Shown: positions 4,032 through 11,579 of the stretch, piece by piece
Numbering within the stretch: position 1 is the stretch's first letter
How the letters are laid out: each line of letters starts with the position of its first letter
Assembly (NCBI GenBank): GCA_045635785.1
Contig: JAZTWJ010000058.1
Coordinates: 1-22,356 of the forward strand
Length of the DNA: 22,356 nt
Direction: 5' to 3'
From: Flemingiibacterium sp045635785
GTDB lineage: Bacteria; Bacillota; Clostridia; Oscillospirales; CAG-272
Notes under the pieces: generated by a model
Told to the model about the DNA's origin: nothing
Seen by the model: only the letters and a program-made list of their open reading frames with translations
The model's database searches: none
Program-made: the position numbers and the translations under genes

Positions 4032-4205
4032 ATGATAGGCTGTACGCTAATGCTGATGATCGGCGTGGTTATCTTTGGCTGCATGCTGGCGTTGGCCGGC
4101 GTACAGACTGACGCTGGATTTACCACAGCGTATATAATCCTGCTGATCGTCGTCGTGCTTGGCATGATGGACATGATGGGTGTTTTCAACAAGAAAGATA
4201 AATAA
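4032..4205 (+). CDS. 57-aa protein with two membrane helices
   Basis: ATG 4032 follows AAAAGGAG directly after the DUF2442 stop. Two hydrophobic stretches are clear (LMLMIGVVIFGCMLALAGV and YIILLIVVVLGMMDMMGVF), joined by a short polar loop (QTDAGFTT) and ended by a basic tail (NKKDK). This is a two-span membrane protein. No family was recognised; a small phage membrane effector or exclusion-type protein is possible but unproved. A strong terminator follows 13 bp later. Confidence 0.7.
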   Translation: MIGCTLMLMIGVVIFGCMLALAGVQTDAGFTTAYIILLIVVVLGMMDMMGVFNKKDK

Positions 4206-4218
4206 GAGCGACAATTTA

Positions 4219-4256
4219 AGACCTCATGGCGATCAAACGCCACGGGGTCTTTTTTT
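4219..4256 (+). terminator. strong intrinsic terminator before terL
   Basis: AGACC (4219-4223) pairs with GGTCT (4246-4250), and TGGCG (4227-4231) with CGCCA (4238-4242), around a 6-nt loop. Seven T follow (4250-4256). It separates the accessory genes from the late structural operon, so terL must be reached by an anti-termination event or a further promoter. Confidence 0.9.
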
Positions 4257-4278
4257 GTGCCCGGAAAGGAGCTTTGTG

Positions 4279-5925
4279 ATGAAAAAGCTGCTTGATTTGA
4301 TCTATACGAAGCTCCTTGAGGGCGGCAATATAGAGACATATCAGGACCTGTATTACACATGCAGGGACCAGATGGAAAACGGAGAGACAGAACTTGCTCT
4401 CTGCTACCTAAAGAAGCTGGTTATCGAGTGCGAGAAGCATGTTCCGGTGCTCGCGGGCAAGGACCTGAAAAGCGCCCAGCAGATGATGGGCATACACAAG
4501 CAGGCCCTGCTCGCCCTGGCGCCACACGATTTTGACAGCTTCCTGCTTTACGTCGAATGGGACAGAGAGCCCGAGAAACGGTTCTATGCGCCCAGGAGAA
4601 AGGTTTTAAGGTCGGTAGTTGAAGAGCTTCAAAAGTTGGCCGATGACGAGCTTGACCTGCTTGCCATTAGCCTACCGCCTGGTGCTGGCAAGTCCACACT
4701 GGCGATTTTTTATCTCACATGGATGGCCGGACGGATTCCTGACAGCCCGATGCTGACCGGCAGCCATAGTAACGCATTTGTGCGAGGCGTATACGACGAA
4801 TGCCTTCGAATATTCGACGGAAGCGGAGAATACTTGTGGCACGACGTTTTCCCCGGCGTAGGCGTGAGCAATACCAACGCGAAGGACTGCAGGATAGACC
4901 TTGGCAAGCGTAAGCGCTTCGAGACGCTGGAGTTCACATCGATCGGCACGGGAAATGCTGGACTTTACCGCGCTGCCACACTGCTATACTGCGATGACTT
5001 GGTCAGCGGCATAGAGGTAGCACTCAGCCGTGAGCGTCTTGACAAGCTCTGGCAGACCTATACCACCGATCTCAGGCAGCGTAAGATCGGCAACAAGTGC
5101 AAAGAGCTGCACATAGCCACCCGGTGGAGCGTGCATGACGTGATCGGCAGGCTTGAGAGCGAGTACGGCGATAGCCCGCGGGCTAAGTTCATCGTCGTGC
5201 CTGCGATGGACGAAAACGACGAAAGTAACTTCGATTACGCCTACGGAGTGGGCTTCACGACGCAGTTCTACCGCGAGCAGCGTGACATCATGGACGATGC
5301 AAGCTGGAGAGCGCTGTACATGAACCAGCCGATCGAGCGCGAGGGCCAGCTGTACGCCCAGGATGAGCTGCGCAGGTACTTTGAGCTGCCTGACCGCGAA
5401 CCGGACGCTATTCTTGCCATCTGCGACACCAAAGACCGCGGCACTGACTACTGCTTCATGCCGATCGTCTACCAGTACGGTAATGACCATTATGTAGAGG
5501 ACTGCATTTGCGACAACGGCAAGCCTGAGGTGGTCGAAGCAAGACTGGCCTCGATTCTTCTGCAGCATAAGGTGCACATGGCGAGGTTCGAGTCAAACTC
5601 TGCCGGCGGCAAGATCGCCGAGAAGGTGCAGGGCGAGGTCAAGAAAAAGGGTGGCCGCACGAATATCACCACTAAGTACACAACGGCGAACAAAGAGACG
5701 AAGATAATCGTAAACTCGCCGTTCATCAAGGAGCGTTGCCTGTTCAAGGACGATTCCGTCATCAAAACCAACCGGGAATACCGTAAAATGCTGGATTTCC
5801 TGTGCGGATATACGATGATGGGCAAAAACAAGAACGACGACGTACCTGATGGCTTTGCGCAGTACGCAGAGTTCATAAAATCAATGACAAACACAGCCGT
5901 TGAAGTATTTCAGCGGCCTTTTTAA
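4279..5925 (+). CDS. terL: terminase large subunit
   Basis: This 548-aa motor packages DNA into the head with ATP and cuts it with its nuclease domain. Walker A is LPPGAGKST (residues 132-140). LLYCDDL (Asp239-Asp240) is the Walker B region, and HIATRWSVHD follows as the coupling motif. The nuclease domain shows AICDTKDRGTD (Asp383), a central segment and DDVPDGFAQ (Asp524), so the catalytic acids are present. About 100 residues before the ATPase form a helical N-terminal extension seen in related phages. ATG 4279 follows AAAGGAG by 7 nt. Upstream frame extension into 4180 crosses the terminator and was not used. The portal follows 20 bp on. Confidence 0.95.
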   Translation: MKKLLDLIYTKLLEGGNIETYQDLYYTCRDQMENGETELALCYLKKLVIECEKHVPVLAGKDLKSAQQMMGIHKQALLALAPHDFDSFLLYVEWDREPEKRFYAPRRKVLRSVVEELQKLADDELDLLAISLPPGAGKSTLAIFYLTWMAGRIPDSPMLTGSHSNAFVRGVYDECLRIFDGSGEYLWHDVFPGVGVSNTNAKDCRIDLGKRKRFETLEFTSIGTGNAGLYRAATLLYCDDLVSGIEVALSRERLDKLWQTYTTDLRQRKIGNKCKELHIATRWSVHDVIGRLESEYGDSPRAKFIVVPAMDENDESNFDYAYGVGFTTQFYREQRDIMDDASWRALYMNQPIEREGQLYAQDELRRYFELPDREPDAILAICDTKDRGTDYCFMPIVYQYGNDHYVEDCICDNGKPEVVEARLASILLQHKVHMARFESNSAGGKIAEKVQGEVKKKGGRTNITTKYTTANKETKIIVNSPFIKERCLFKDDSVIKTNREYRKMLDFLCGYTMMGKNKNDDVPDGFAQYAEFIKSMTNTAVEVFQRPF

Positions 5926-5945
5926 TAGGAAGGACGTGATGCTAT

Positions 5946-7394
5946 ATGAGAGGCGGAATGAACCTGTTTGGCCGCAGAGAAATTACATCGGCTGTGCCCG
6001 CAATTACGCATGAAAATGTCGTGAATGTGCTGCGAGATGCGCTTTGCACGCATGACGAAAACAGCGCAGAGATTGAATACCTGTACCAGTATGTGCGCGG
6101 CAACCAGCCTATTCTTGCCAGAACGAAGGCTGTGCGCCCCGAGATCAACAACAAGATTGTTGAGAACCATGCTGCAGAGATTGCGCAGTTCACTTCCGGC
6201 TATTTCCTTGGCGAACCTGTAACCTATGTTCACCGCGGCGAGAATCAGGGTTCTTCCGACGATATCCGCCTTCTGAACGATTACATGTTCTTCGAGGATA
6301 AGTCTACTCACGACAAAGAAATGGCCACTTGGATGGCCATCTGCGGCGTAGGTTACCGCATGGTGCTGCCGGATAAGGGCGTTGACACCTCTTATGGTGA
6401 CGATGCGCCGTTTGAGCTGGACACCCTGGACCCTCGCCACACGTTTGTTGTATATCATTCCGGCTTTGGCCATAAGCGCCTTATGGGCGTTCAGGTGGTC
6501 GCCGTTCCGACCTCTGAAGGCGCACTGCAGCTGAGATATTGCGGATATACTCCTACGCACTATTTCGAGGTTGCCAACGGCAGGCTTATCGTGTGGGAGG
6601 AGCATGCGCTTGGCGATGTGCCTATCTTCGAGTATCGCCTGAACATGTACCGCATGGGCGCATTTGAGCCTGCCATCCCGCTGCTGAACGCGATCAATAA
6701 TGCTTCTTCCAACCGCATGGACGCTATTGAAACCTTCGTTCAGAGCTTCCTTAAGTTCAAGAACTGCGATGTTGACGAAAGCGCGGTTGAGAGCCTTGCC
6801 CGCCTGGGCGCAATCAAAATCAAATCCACCGATGGTCTGGATGCGGATGTAGAGCTGATATCGCAGGAGCTGAATCAGACTCAGACGCAGACGTATGTAG
6901 ACTATCTTTACGAACAGGTGCTTACCATTTGTGGATTGCCCTCGACAACGAAGGGCGGCACTTCCACGTCCGATACGGGCGCGGCGGTGTTCCTGCGAGA
7001 TGGTTGGCAGCAGTGCGAAGCCAGAGCGAAGGACACTGAGCAGCTGTTCAAAAAGTCCGAGCGTGAATTCCTGAAGGTTGTTCTTCGGATCATGCGCGGC
7101 ACGAGCGACGTCAAGCTGATGCTTTCCGAGGTTGAGTGCAAATTCACCCGCCGCCAGCATGACAATCTGCTCACCAAGACCCAGAGCCTGCTTCACATGC
7201 TTGAGGCTGGCCTGAAACCCGAAATCGCCGTTGCAACCTGCGGTCTGTTCAACGACCCGATGGACGTTGCGGCACAATCCAAGGAATACCTGGCTCGTTG
7301 GGAACCCAATGATGAGGTTCCTGCCGAGCCAGTTTCAATTCCGGCAGAAGAGAATCTGCCTAACAACACACGAGGAGCTAGAGAAAGCGCCTAA
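5946..7394 (+). CDS. portal protein (SPP1 gp6-like)
   Basis: The 482-aa portal forms the ring through which DNA enters the head. The N-terminal part (NKIVENHAAEIAQFTSGYFLGEPVTY written here in pieces: NNKIVENHAAEIA, then FTSGYFLGEPVTY) and the following PILARTKAVRPE region are the hallmarks of the gp6-like portal family. The clip/crown part includes ICGLPSTTKGG and the long alpha-helical FKKSEREFLKVVLR segment. Length is normal for the family. ATG 5946 follows AGGAAGGA at 5927-5934. No MuF-type minor head gene follows; the scaffold comes next after 63 bp. Confidence 0.93.
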   Translation: MRGGMNLFGRREITSAVPAITHENVVNVLRDALCTHDENSAEIEYLYQYVRGNQPILARTKAVRPEINNKIVENHAAEIAQFTSGYFLGEPVTYVHRGENQGSSDDIRLLNDYMFFEDKSTHDKEMATWMAICGVGYRMVLPDKGVDTSYGDDAPFELDTLDPRHTFVVYHSGFGHKRLMGVQVVAVPTSEGALQLRYCGYTPTHYFEVANGRLIVWEEHALGDVPIFEYRLNMYRMGAFEPAIPLLNAINNASSNRMDAIETFVQSFLKFKNCDVDESAVESLARLGAIKIKSTDGLDADVELISQELNQTQTQTYVDYLYEQVLTICGLPSTTKGGTSTSDTGAAVFLRDGWQQCEARAKDTEQLFKKSEREFLKVVLRIMRGTSDVKLMLSEVECKFTRRQHDNLLTKTQSLLHMLEAGLKPEIAVATCGLFNDPMDVAAQSKEYLARWEPNDEVPAEPVSIPAEENLPNNTRGARESA

Positions 7395-7457
7395 GCAAAT
7401 TTCGCACATTTACCTAAAACGCAGAGAGAACTGCACAAACGCAAAGGAGGAACCCAG

Positions 7458-8030
7458 ATGAACATTGACTGGACTACTATCGAAGGCTATCGCGAGGACA
7501 TGACTGCAGAGGAGAAGCTTACCCTGCTTGAAACCCACGAGCCTGCCGCCCCGGCTGCAGAGCCTGCCGCCGAATCTAAGAAGGAACCTGCTCCCGCCGC
7601 ACCTCAGAAGGGCTTTGTAAGCAAGGCCCAGTTTGACAAGGTCACCAGCGAGCTTGCCGCCACTAAGAAGCAGCTGCGAAGCAAGATGACCGAGGAAGAA
7701 CAGCGAGAAGCTGACAGAGCGGCTTCTGACCTGGCAGTCAGGGAAGAACTTGAGACTCTGCGCAAGGAAAAGATGCTCAGCACTTACAAGGCTTCTTATC
7801 TCAGCCTCGGCTGCGATGAAAAGCTCGCAGATGAAGCAGCTTCCGCAATGGCCGACGGCGATATGGATTCCGTGTTCGCAACCATGAAAAAGCACATGGC
7901 AAACGTGGAGAAAGAGCTGAGGGCAAAGATCCTCAAGGAAACACCTGTTCCTCCGGCCGGAAACAACCCCGACGAAGCAAAAGAAAAACAGAGACTGGCA
8001 GCCCTCAGAGCTAATTTCGGGCTGCGCTAA
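7458..8030 (+). CDS. capsid scaffold protein
   Basis: The 190-aa product sits directly before the major capsid gene, the usual scaffold place. It has an Ala/Pro/Glu-rich flexible region (about residues 28-50), a long charged coiled-coil-like stretch (about 60-105), then helices and a basic end (KEKQRLAALRANFGLR) as in scaffolds that contact the capsid. AAAGGAGG lies before ATG 7458. The family resembles the phage scaffold or minor structural gp20-like group. Function is inferred from place and build. Confidence 0.85.
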   Translation: MNIDWTTIEGYREDMTAEEKLTLLETHEPAAPAAEPAAESKKEPAPAAPQKGFVSKAQFDKVTSELAATKKQLRSKMTEEEQREADRAASDLAVREELETLRKEKMLSTYKASYLSLGCDEKLADEAASAMADGDMDSVFATMKKHMANVEKELRAKILKETPVPPAGNNPDEAKEKQRLAALRANFGLR

Positions 8031-8049
8031 TTTAAGGAGGTAATTTACT

Positions 8050-8952
8050 ATGGCTAACACTATCGCACTTGCTCAGACCTACCTGCCCATGCTGGATGAG
8101 GTCTACGCTGTATCTTCTCGCACCGCTATCCTGGACGCCACCAAGGTTGACATCCTGAACGGCAACACCATCAAGGTTTTCAAGACCAGCATGGACGGCC
8201 TTGGCAACTACGACCGCAATGACGGCTACACCAACGGCGACGTAACCGGCGTATGGGAAACCCTGACCCTGTCCAAGGACCGCGGCCGCAGCTTCCAGGT
8301 TGACCGTATGGACAACGAAGAAACCCTGGACATGGCTTTCGGCACCCTGGCCGGTGAGTTCATCCGCACCAAGGTTGCACCTGAAATCGATGCCTACACC
8401 TTCGCCAAGATCGCTGGCACTGAGAACATCCTGAGCGCCAACGCTGACATCGAAGTTGGCTCTACCGACGTTCCCAAGCTGATTAACATCGCAGAAATGG
8501 AAATGAACGAGGGCGAAGCTCCTTCCGAAGGCCGCATCCTGTTCATCTCCGAAACTGCTTACGCTGGTCTGCGTGAAAAGATCGTTCGCTCCGTATCCAA
8601 CGAAGCAACCGGCATCAACCATGACGTTGAAATGTACGACGGCATGCGCGTAATCCGTGTGCCCCAGAGCCGCTTCTACACCGCCATCACCATGCACGAC
8701 GGTAAGACCTCCGGCCAGACTGCCGGCGGCTTCGCAGGCGCTTCCAACGGCTACAAGATCAACTTCATGATCGTGCATCCCTCTGCACTGACCAAGGTTG
8801 TCAAGCACGCACTGCCGCGCATCTTCACTCCCGATCAGAACCAGAAGGCTGACGCCTGGAAGTTTGACTATCGTATCTACCACGATACTTTCGTCTACGA
8901 CAACAAGGTAAAGGGCATCTACCTGCACCGCGGTGCCACTGCTCTTTCCTGA
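8050..8952 (+). CDS. major capsid protein (HK97 fold)
   Basis: At 300 aa, this should form the capsid shell. It begins MANTIALAQTYLPMLDEVYA, a start seen in major capsid proteins of clostridial siphoviruses. It has the E-loop-like region (FQVDRMDNEETLDMAFG), a spine region and the closing KFDYRIYHDTFVYDNKVKGI. No protease gene is next to it and the N-terminus looks like a mature one, so maturation by cleavage is not evident. AAGGAGGT sits 8 nt before the start, a very strong site as expected for the most abundant protein. Confidence 0.93.
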   Translation: MANTIALAQTYLPMLDEVYAVSSRTAILDATKVDILNGNTIKVFKTSMDGLGNYDRNDGYTNGDVTGVWETLTLSKDRGRSFQVDRMDNEETLDMAFGTLAGEFIRTKVAPEIDAYTFAKIAGTENILSANADIEVGSTDVPKLINIAEMEMNEGEAPSEGRILFISETAYAGLREKIVRSVSNEATGINHDVEMYDGMRVIRVPQSRFYTAITMHDGKTSGQTAGGFAGASNGYKINFMIVHPSALTKVVKHALPRIFTPDQNQKADAWKFDYRIYHDTFVYDNKVKGIYLHRGATALS

Positions 8953-8967
8953 TAAGGAGGGGTAACA

Positions 8968-9108
8968 ATGGCTGAAATCATGACGCCCAACGGCCTTGTC
9001 GTTGGACTGACTGCAAAGCCTGCGCAGGCTGCGCCTAAGGCTGTGAAGCCGGAAGTGAAAACTCCCGCTCCTAAGGCTAAGCCTGCAGTAAAGGCCGCTA
9101 AGGCCTAA
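8968..9108 (+). CDS. 46-aa Lys/Ala/Pro-rich protein
   Basis: A start at 8968 after GGAGGGG, 15 bp past the capsid stop, gives MAEIMTPNGLVVGLTAKPAQ followed by a tail of Ala, Lys and Pro (eight lysines in the last 30 residues). The basic, repetitive tail resembles histone H1-type or linker tails. It may bind DNA, decorate the capsid or serve as an anchor. The gene is short and no family was recognised, but the ribosome site and neighbours make it very likely real. Confidence 0.7.
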   Translation: MAEIMTPNGLVVGLTAKPAQAAPKAVKPEVKTPAPKAKPAVKAAKA

Positions 9109-9131
9109 CCAAGGGAAGGAGGTAGGTCCTC

Positions 9132-9452
9132 ATGACTATGTCAGAAAAGGTTGAAATGCTTGAGCTTATGCTTGACGACTCGACAATTTCATCCGACAAA
9201 ATCGAGGCCTACCTCACCGCTGCAGAAAAAGAGATACTCGCATGGAGGTACTCTTATTCCAAACAGGCGGTTTCCGAGGTACCGGCTGAGTACGAAATGA
9301 CTCAAATCCATGCAGTTATAGCTGGCCTGAGCATCAGCGGCGCTGAAAACCAGACTCAGCATTCCGAGAACGGCATCAACCGCATGTTCAAGTACCCTGA
9401 CATGGTTGCCTACATTCGCAGCAATGTGGTTCCGATTGCGGGGGTGTTCTGA
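9132..9452 (+). CDS. head-tail connector (gp15/gp6-like)
   Basis: The 106-aa protein is mostly helical and sits right after the capsid gene set, as expected for the adaptor that binds the portal. MSEKVEMLELMLDD and KIEAYLTAAEKEILAWRYSY form the usual helices; the end GINRMFKYPDMVAYIRSNVVP fits the family. AAGGAGG at 9116-9122 supports the ATG at 9132; a second ATG at 9138 is also possible. Its stop touches the next gene (TGATTG). Confidence 0.8.
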   Translation: MTMSEKVEMLELMLDDSTISSDKIEAYLTAAEKEILAWRYSYSKQAVSEVPAEYEMTQIHAVIAGLSISGAENQTQHSENGINRMFKYPDMVAYIRSNVVPIAGVF

Positions 9453-9860
9453 TTGAGATGCCTGACCCGAAATAAAAGGCCGTTCTGGTACGCAAAGTAT
9501 TCTGACCGCGTTGAAATTGTTGACGAACAAGGCAGGCGGACAGGTCAGTATCGCGTCAGCTATGGCAAACCCGAAAAAGTTATGGGCAACATATCAGCGG
9601 CCAAGGGAGAATCTGGCACCCGGCAGTTTGGCGACGACGAGAGCTACGACAAGGTAATTGTCATCTCTGACCCCAATACTGCAATCGATGAGAATTGTGT
9701 GCTGTGGGTTGAGACTGAGCCTAAGCTCAACCAGCAAAAAGAGCTCATGCTTGATGAGCGCGGCAACATCTCAACCCCTCACAATTACATCGTCCGACAG
9801 GTTGCCAGAGGGCTTGGCAGCGCATCGATCGCAATAGGTAAGGTGAATGTCCGTGGCTAA
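9453..9860 (+). CDS. head closure / stopper protein (gp16-like)
   Basis: The 135-aa protein starts at TTG 9453, the first base after the previous stop, with GGGGGTG upstream. The beginning MRCLTRNKRPFWYAKYSDR and the EIVDEQGRRTGQYRVSYGKPE segment match a conserved head-tail structural family of Bacillota phages. Beta-rich makeup and place after the connector suggest the stopper that holds DNA in the head. The gene overlaps the following one by 14 bp. Confidence 0.75.
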   Translation: MRCLTRNKRPFWYAKYSDRVEIVDEQGRRTGQYRVSYGKPEKVMGNISAAKGESGTRQFGDDESYDKVIVISDPNTAIDENCVLWVETEPKLNQQKELMLDERGNISTPHNYIVRQVARGLGSASIAIGKVNVRG

Positions 9861-10371
9861 GACAATCGCCTTTGAATTGAGCGATAAGGGCATCAGCGAT
9901 GCACTCAAGCAGCTGCGCGCGTATCGCCTTGACATCGAGACCAAGACCAAAGAACTGCAGAAGCGCATTGCCGAACGGATCTCGCAGGAAGCCCTAGCAA
10001 ATTTTGCCGGTGCTGTATGCGATGACCTTGTCAATGGCGGCACACGTTCTGCTTCGGTGAGTATCAGCGTCGAAACAGGAGAGACCACTTCGGTGGTAAT
10101 CGCCAGCGGCACCGACGCTGTATTCTGCGAGTTTGGTGCAGGTGTATACCATAACGGCGCTGCTGGCTCCTCACCGCACCCCAAGGGTGCTGAGCTTGGC
10201 ATGACGATCGGCAGCTTTGGCAAAGGCCACGGTGCGCGCCGAGCCTGGGGCTACTACGAGGGCGACACGCTTGTTCTGACCCGAGGCACCCCGGCGTCCA
10301 TGCCCATGTACAACGCATATAAAGCGGTGTGCGAAGAAATCTACACAATAGCAAAGGAGGTGTTTGCTTGA
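9847..10371 (+). CDS. HK97 gp10-like neck/tail protein
   Basis: The 174-aa protein has the typical course of HK97 gp10-like proteins: a basic helical start (LKQLRAYRLDIETKTKELQKRI), then a segment with VIASGTDAVFCEFGAGV, and a closing helix (PMYNAYKAVCEEIYTIAK). The family acts in neck and tail completion. ATG 9847 overlaps the previous gene; an in-frame GTG at 9853 is an alternative. The stop overlaps the start of the next gene. Confidence 0.85.
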   Translation: MSVAKTIAFELSDKGISDALKQLRAYRLDIETKTKELQKRIAERISQEALANFAGAVCDDLVNGGTRSASVSISVETGETTSVVIASGTDAVFCEFGAGVYHNGAAGSSPHPKGAELGMTIGSFGKGHGARRAWGYYEGDTLVLTRGTPASMPMYNAYKAVCEEIYTIAKEVFA

Positions 10372-10772
10372 TTGATATCGAGAACGAGGTTTTCTCCGAG
10401 GTGGCGGACTACGTTGACCGCAAACATCCCGGTGTATACCTCACTAGCGAATACGTCAAAGCACCTTCTTCTTTCCCTGCGGCTTCCCTGGTTGAGATTG
10501 ACAACACAGTTGTCGCCTCTACGCAGACGAGCAGCAGTAACGAAAATCATGCAACGGTACTATATGAAGCGAACGTATATTCCAACAGGCACACTGGTAA
10601 GAAGGCCGAGTGCAAGGAAATCATCGCGCTTATTGATGAGCGTATGGTCCAGATGGGGTTCACACGGATCATGCTGAATGTAGTTCCTGACCTGTATGAT
10701 GCAACAATCTATCGCATGGTCGCCAGATACCGAGCAGTGGTGTCCGCCGATCGTGTTATTTATCGACCGTAG
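10368..10772 (+). CDS. tail terminator / completion protein (gp17-like)
   Basis: The start is a TTG at 10368 that overlaps the previous stop (TTGA); AAAGGAGGTG at 10353-10362 fits this start and not a longer one. The 134-aa product MIDIENEVFSEVADYVDRKH has the size, place and alpha/beta makeup of tail terminators, which cap the tail and join it to the neck. It lies just before the tail tube gene, as expected. Confidence 0.8.
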   Translation: MIDIENEVFSEVADYVDRKHPGVYLTSEYVKAPSSFPAASLVEIDNTVVASTQTSSSNENHATVLYEANVYSNRHTGKKAECKEIIALIDERMVQMGFTRIMLNVVPDLYDATIYRMVARYRAVVSADRVIYRP

Positions 10773-10787
10773 AAAGGATGATGACTA

Positions 10788-11225
10788 ATGGCACGTTCTA
10801 CTTATATGACCTACCTGATGCACAAGCCCAAGGGTGAAGATGATTACAAGAAGCTGGTTGACATCAAGGATTTCCCGGATCTGGGCGGCGCCCCCGAAAT
10901 GCTGGAGACCACCACTCTTTCCAGCCCCATGCAGACCAACATCCCCGGCATCCAGCAGATGGACGCTCTGGAGTTTACTGCCAATTACACCGCTGCAGAG
11001 TACTCCATGCTCAAGGAACTGGAAGGCGATGAACTCGACCTGGCAGTGTGGTTTGGCGTCACCAGTGAGGACGGCAGTACCAAAGAAAACGGCAGCGATG
11101 GCAAGTTCTCCTTCATGGGCCGTCTGTCCGTATACGTTGTCGGCGGCGGCGTAAACGAAGTTGTCGATATGAAGATCACCATCGCAGCATCTACCCCCAT
11201 TACCGCAGAATTCCCTGCGGCTTAA
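10788..11225 (+). CDS. major tail tube protein
   Basis: The 145-aa product should build the tail tube. MARSTYMTYLMHKPKG and the KLVDIKDFPDLGGAPE segment, then LETTTLSSPMQTNIPGIQQM, are characteristic of tube proteins of small-genome Bacillota siphoviruses. AAAGGATGA precedes the start. It lies between the terminator and chaperone genes, as usual. Confidence 0.9.
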   Translation: MARSTYMTYLMHKPKGEDDYKKLVDIKDFPDLGGAPEMLETTTLSSPMQTNIPGIQQMDALEFTANYTAAEYSMLKELEGDELDLAVWFGVTSEDGSTKENGSDGKFSFMGRLSVYVVGGGVNEVVDMKITIAASTPITAEFPAA

Positions 11226-11249
11226 TTACAAATAGAGAGGTGAGAAACA

Positions 11250-11579
11250 ATGAGCAAGCAGCTTAAGTTTACTTTCGGAGACAAGGATTACACCCTGGAA
11301 TACACTCGCAAGAGCGTAGAAACCCTCGAACGACAGGGTTTTGTGGCCAGTGACATCACTGAAAAGCCCATGAGCACCCTGCCCAAGCTGTTCGCAGGTG
11401 CATTCCTTGCAAATCATCCGTATACCAGCAAGAACATTATCGACAACATCTTCTCCAAGATGACCAATAAGCAGGAGCTTATCGGCAAGCTGGCAGAGAT
11501 GTACAATGAGCCGATCATGGCGCAGGTAGATGAGCCGGAGGAGAACGAGGGAAACTTGGACTGGACGGCCAGCTGGTAA
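11250..11579 (+). CDS. tail assembly chaperone, short form (G; DUF5055-like)
   Basis: The 109-aa product reads MSKQLKFTFGDKDYTLEYTR and has the usual VETLERQGF helix. It belongs to the chaperones that coat the tape measure during tail assembly. A slippery heptamer at 11549-11555 near its end allows a -1 shift into the downstream frame, giving a longer GT form of about 272 aa. The short form ends 24 nt past the slip site. Confidence 0.9.
   Translation: MSKQLKFTFGDKDYTLEYTRKSVETLERQGFVASDITEKPMSTLPKLFAGAFLANHPYTSKNIIDNIFSKMTNKQELIGKLAEMYNEPIMAQVDEPEENEGNLDWTASW
11549..11555 (+). promoter_or_regulatory. -1 ribosomal frameshift site (GGGAAAC)
   Basis: The zero frame reads G-GGA-AAC, a textbook X-XXY-YYZ heptamer. 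It differs only in the last base from the lambda G/GT site as usually given (GGGAAAG). It falls inside the stretch where the -1 frame is open (after the -1 stop at 11531) and before the zero-frame stop at 11577. Confidence 0.9.

Noticed and set aside
4180..4278. Longer terL start at 4180
   Set aside because: It would read through the end of the membrane-protein gene and a strong terminator; AAAGGAG fits ATG 4279.
5922..7277. Long minus-strand open frame (451 codons) under the portal gene
   Set aside because: It is the mirror of a strongly supported portal gene, has no ribosome site and no recognisable domain. Third-position bias of the plus-strand gene explains the openness.
8032..8928. Minus-strand open frame of 298 codons under the capsid gene
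   Set aside because: It is the shadow of a highly expressed major capsid gene, with no ribosome site or family match.
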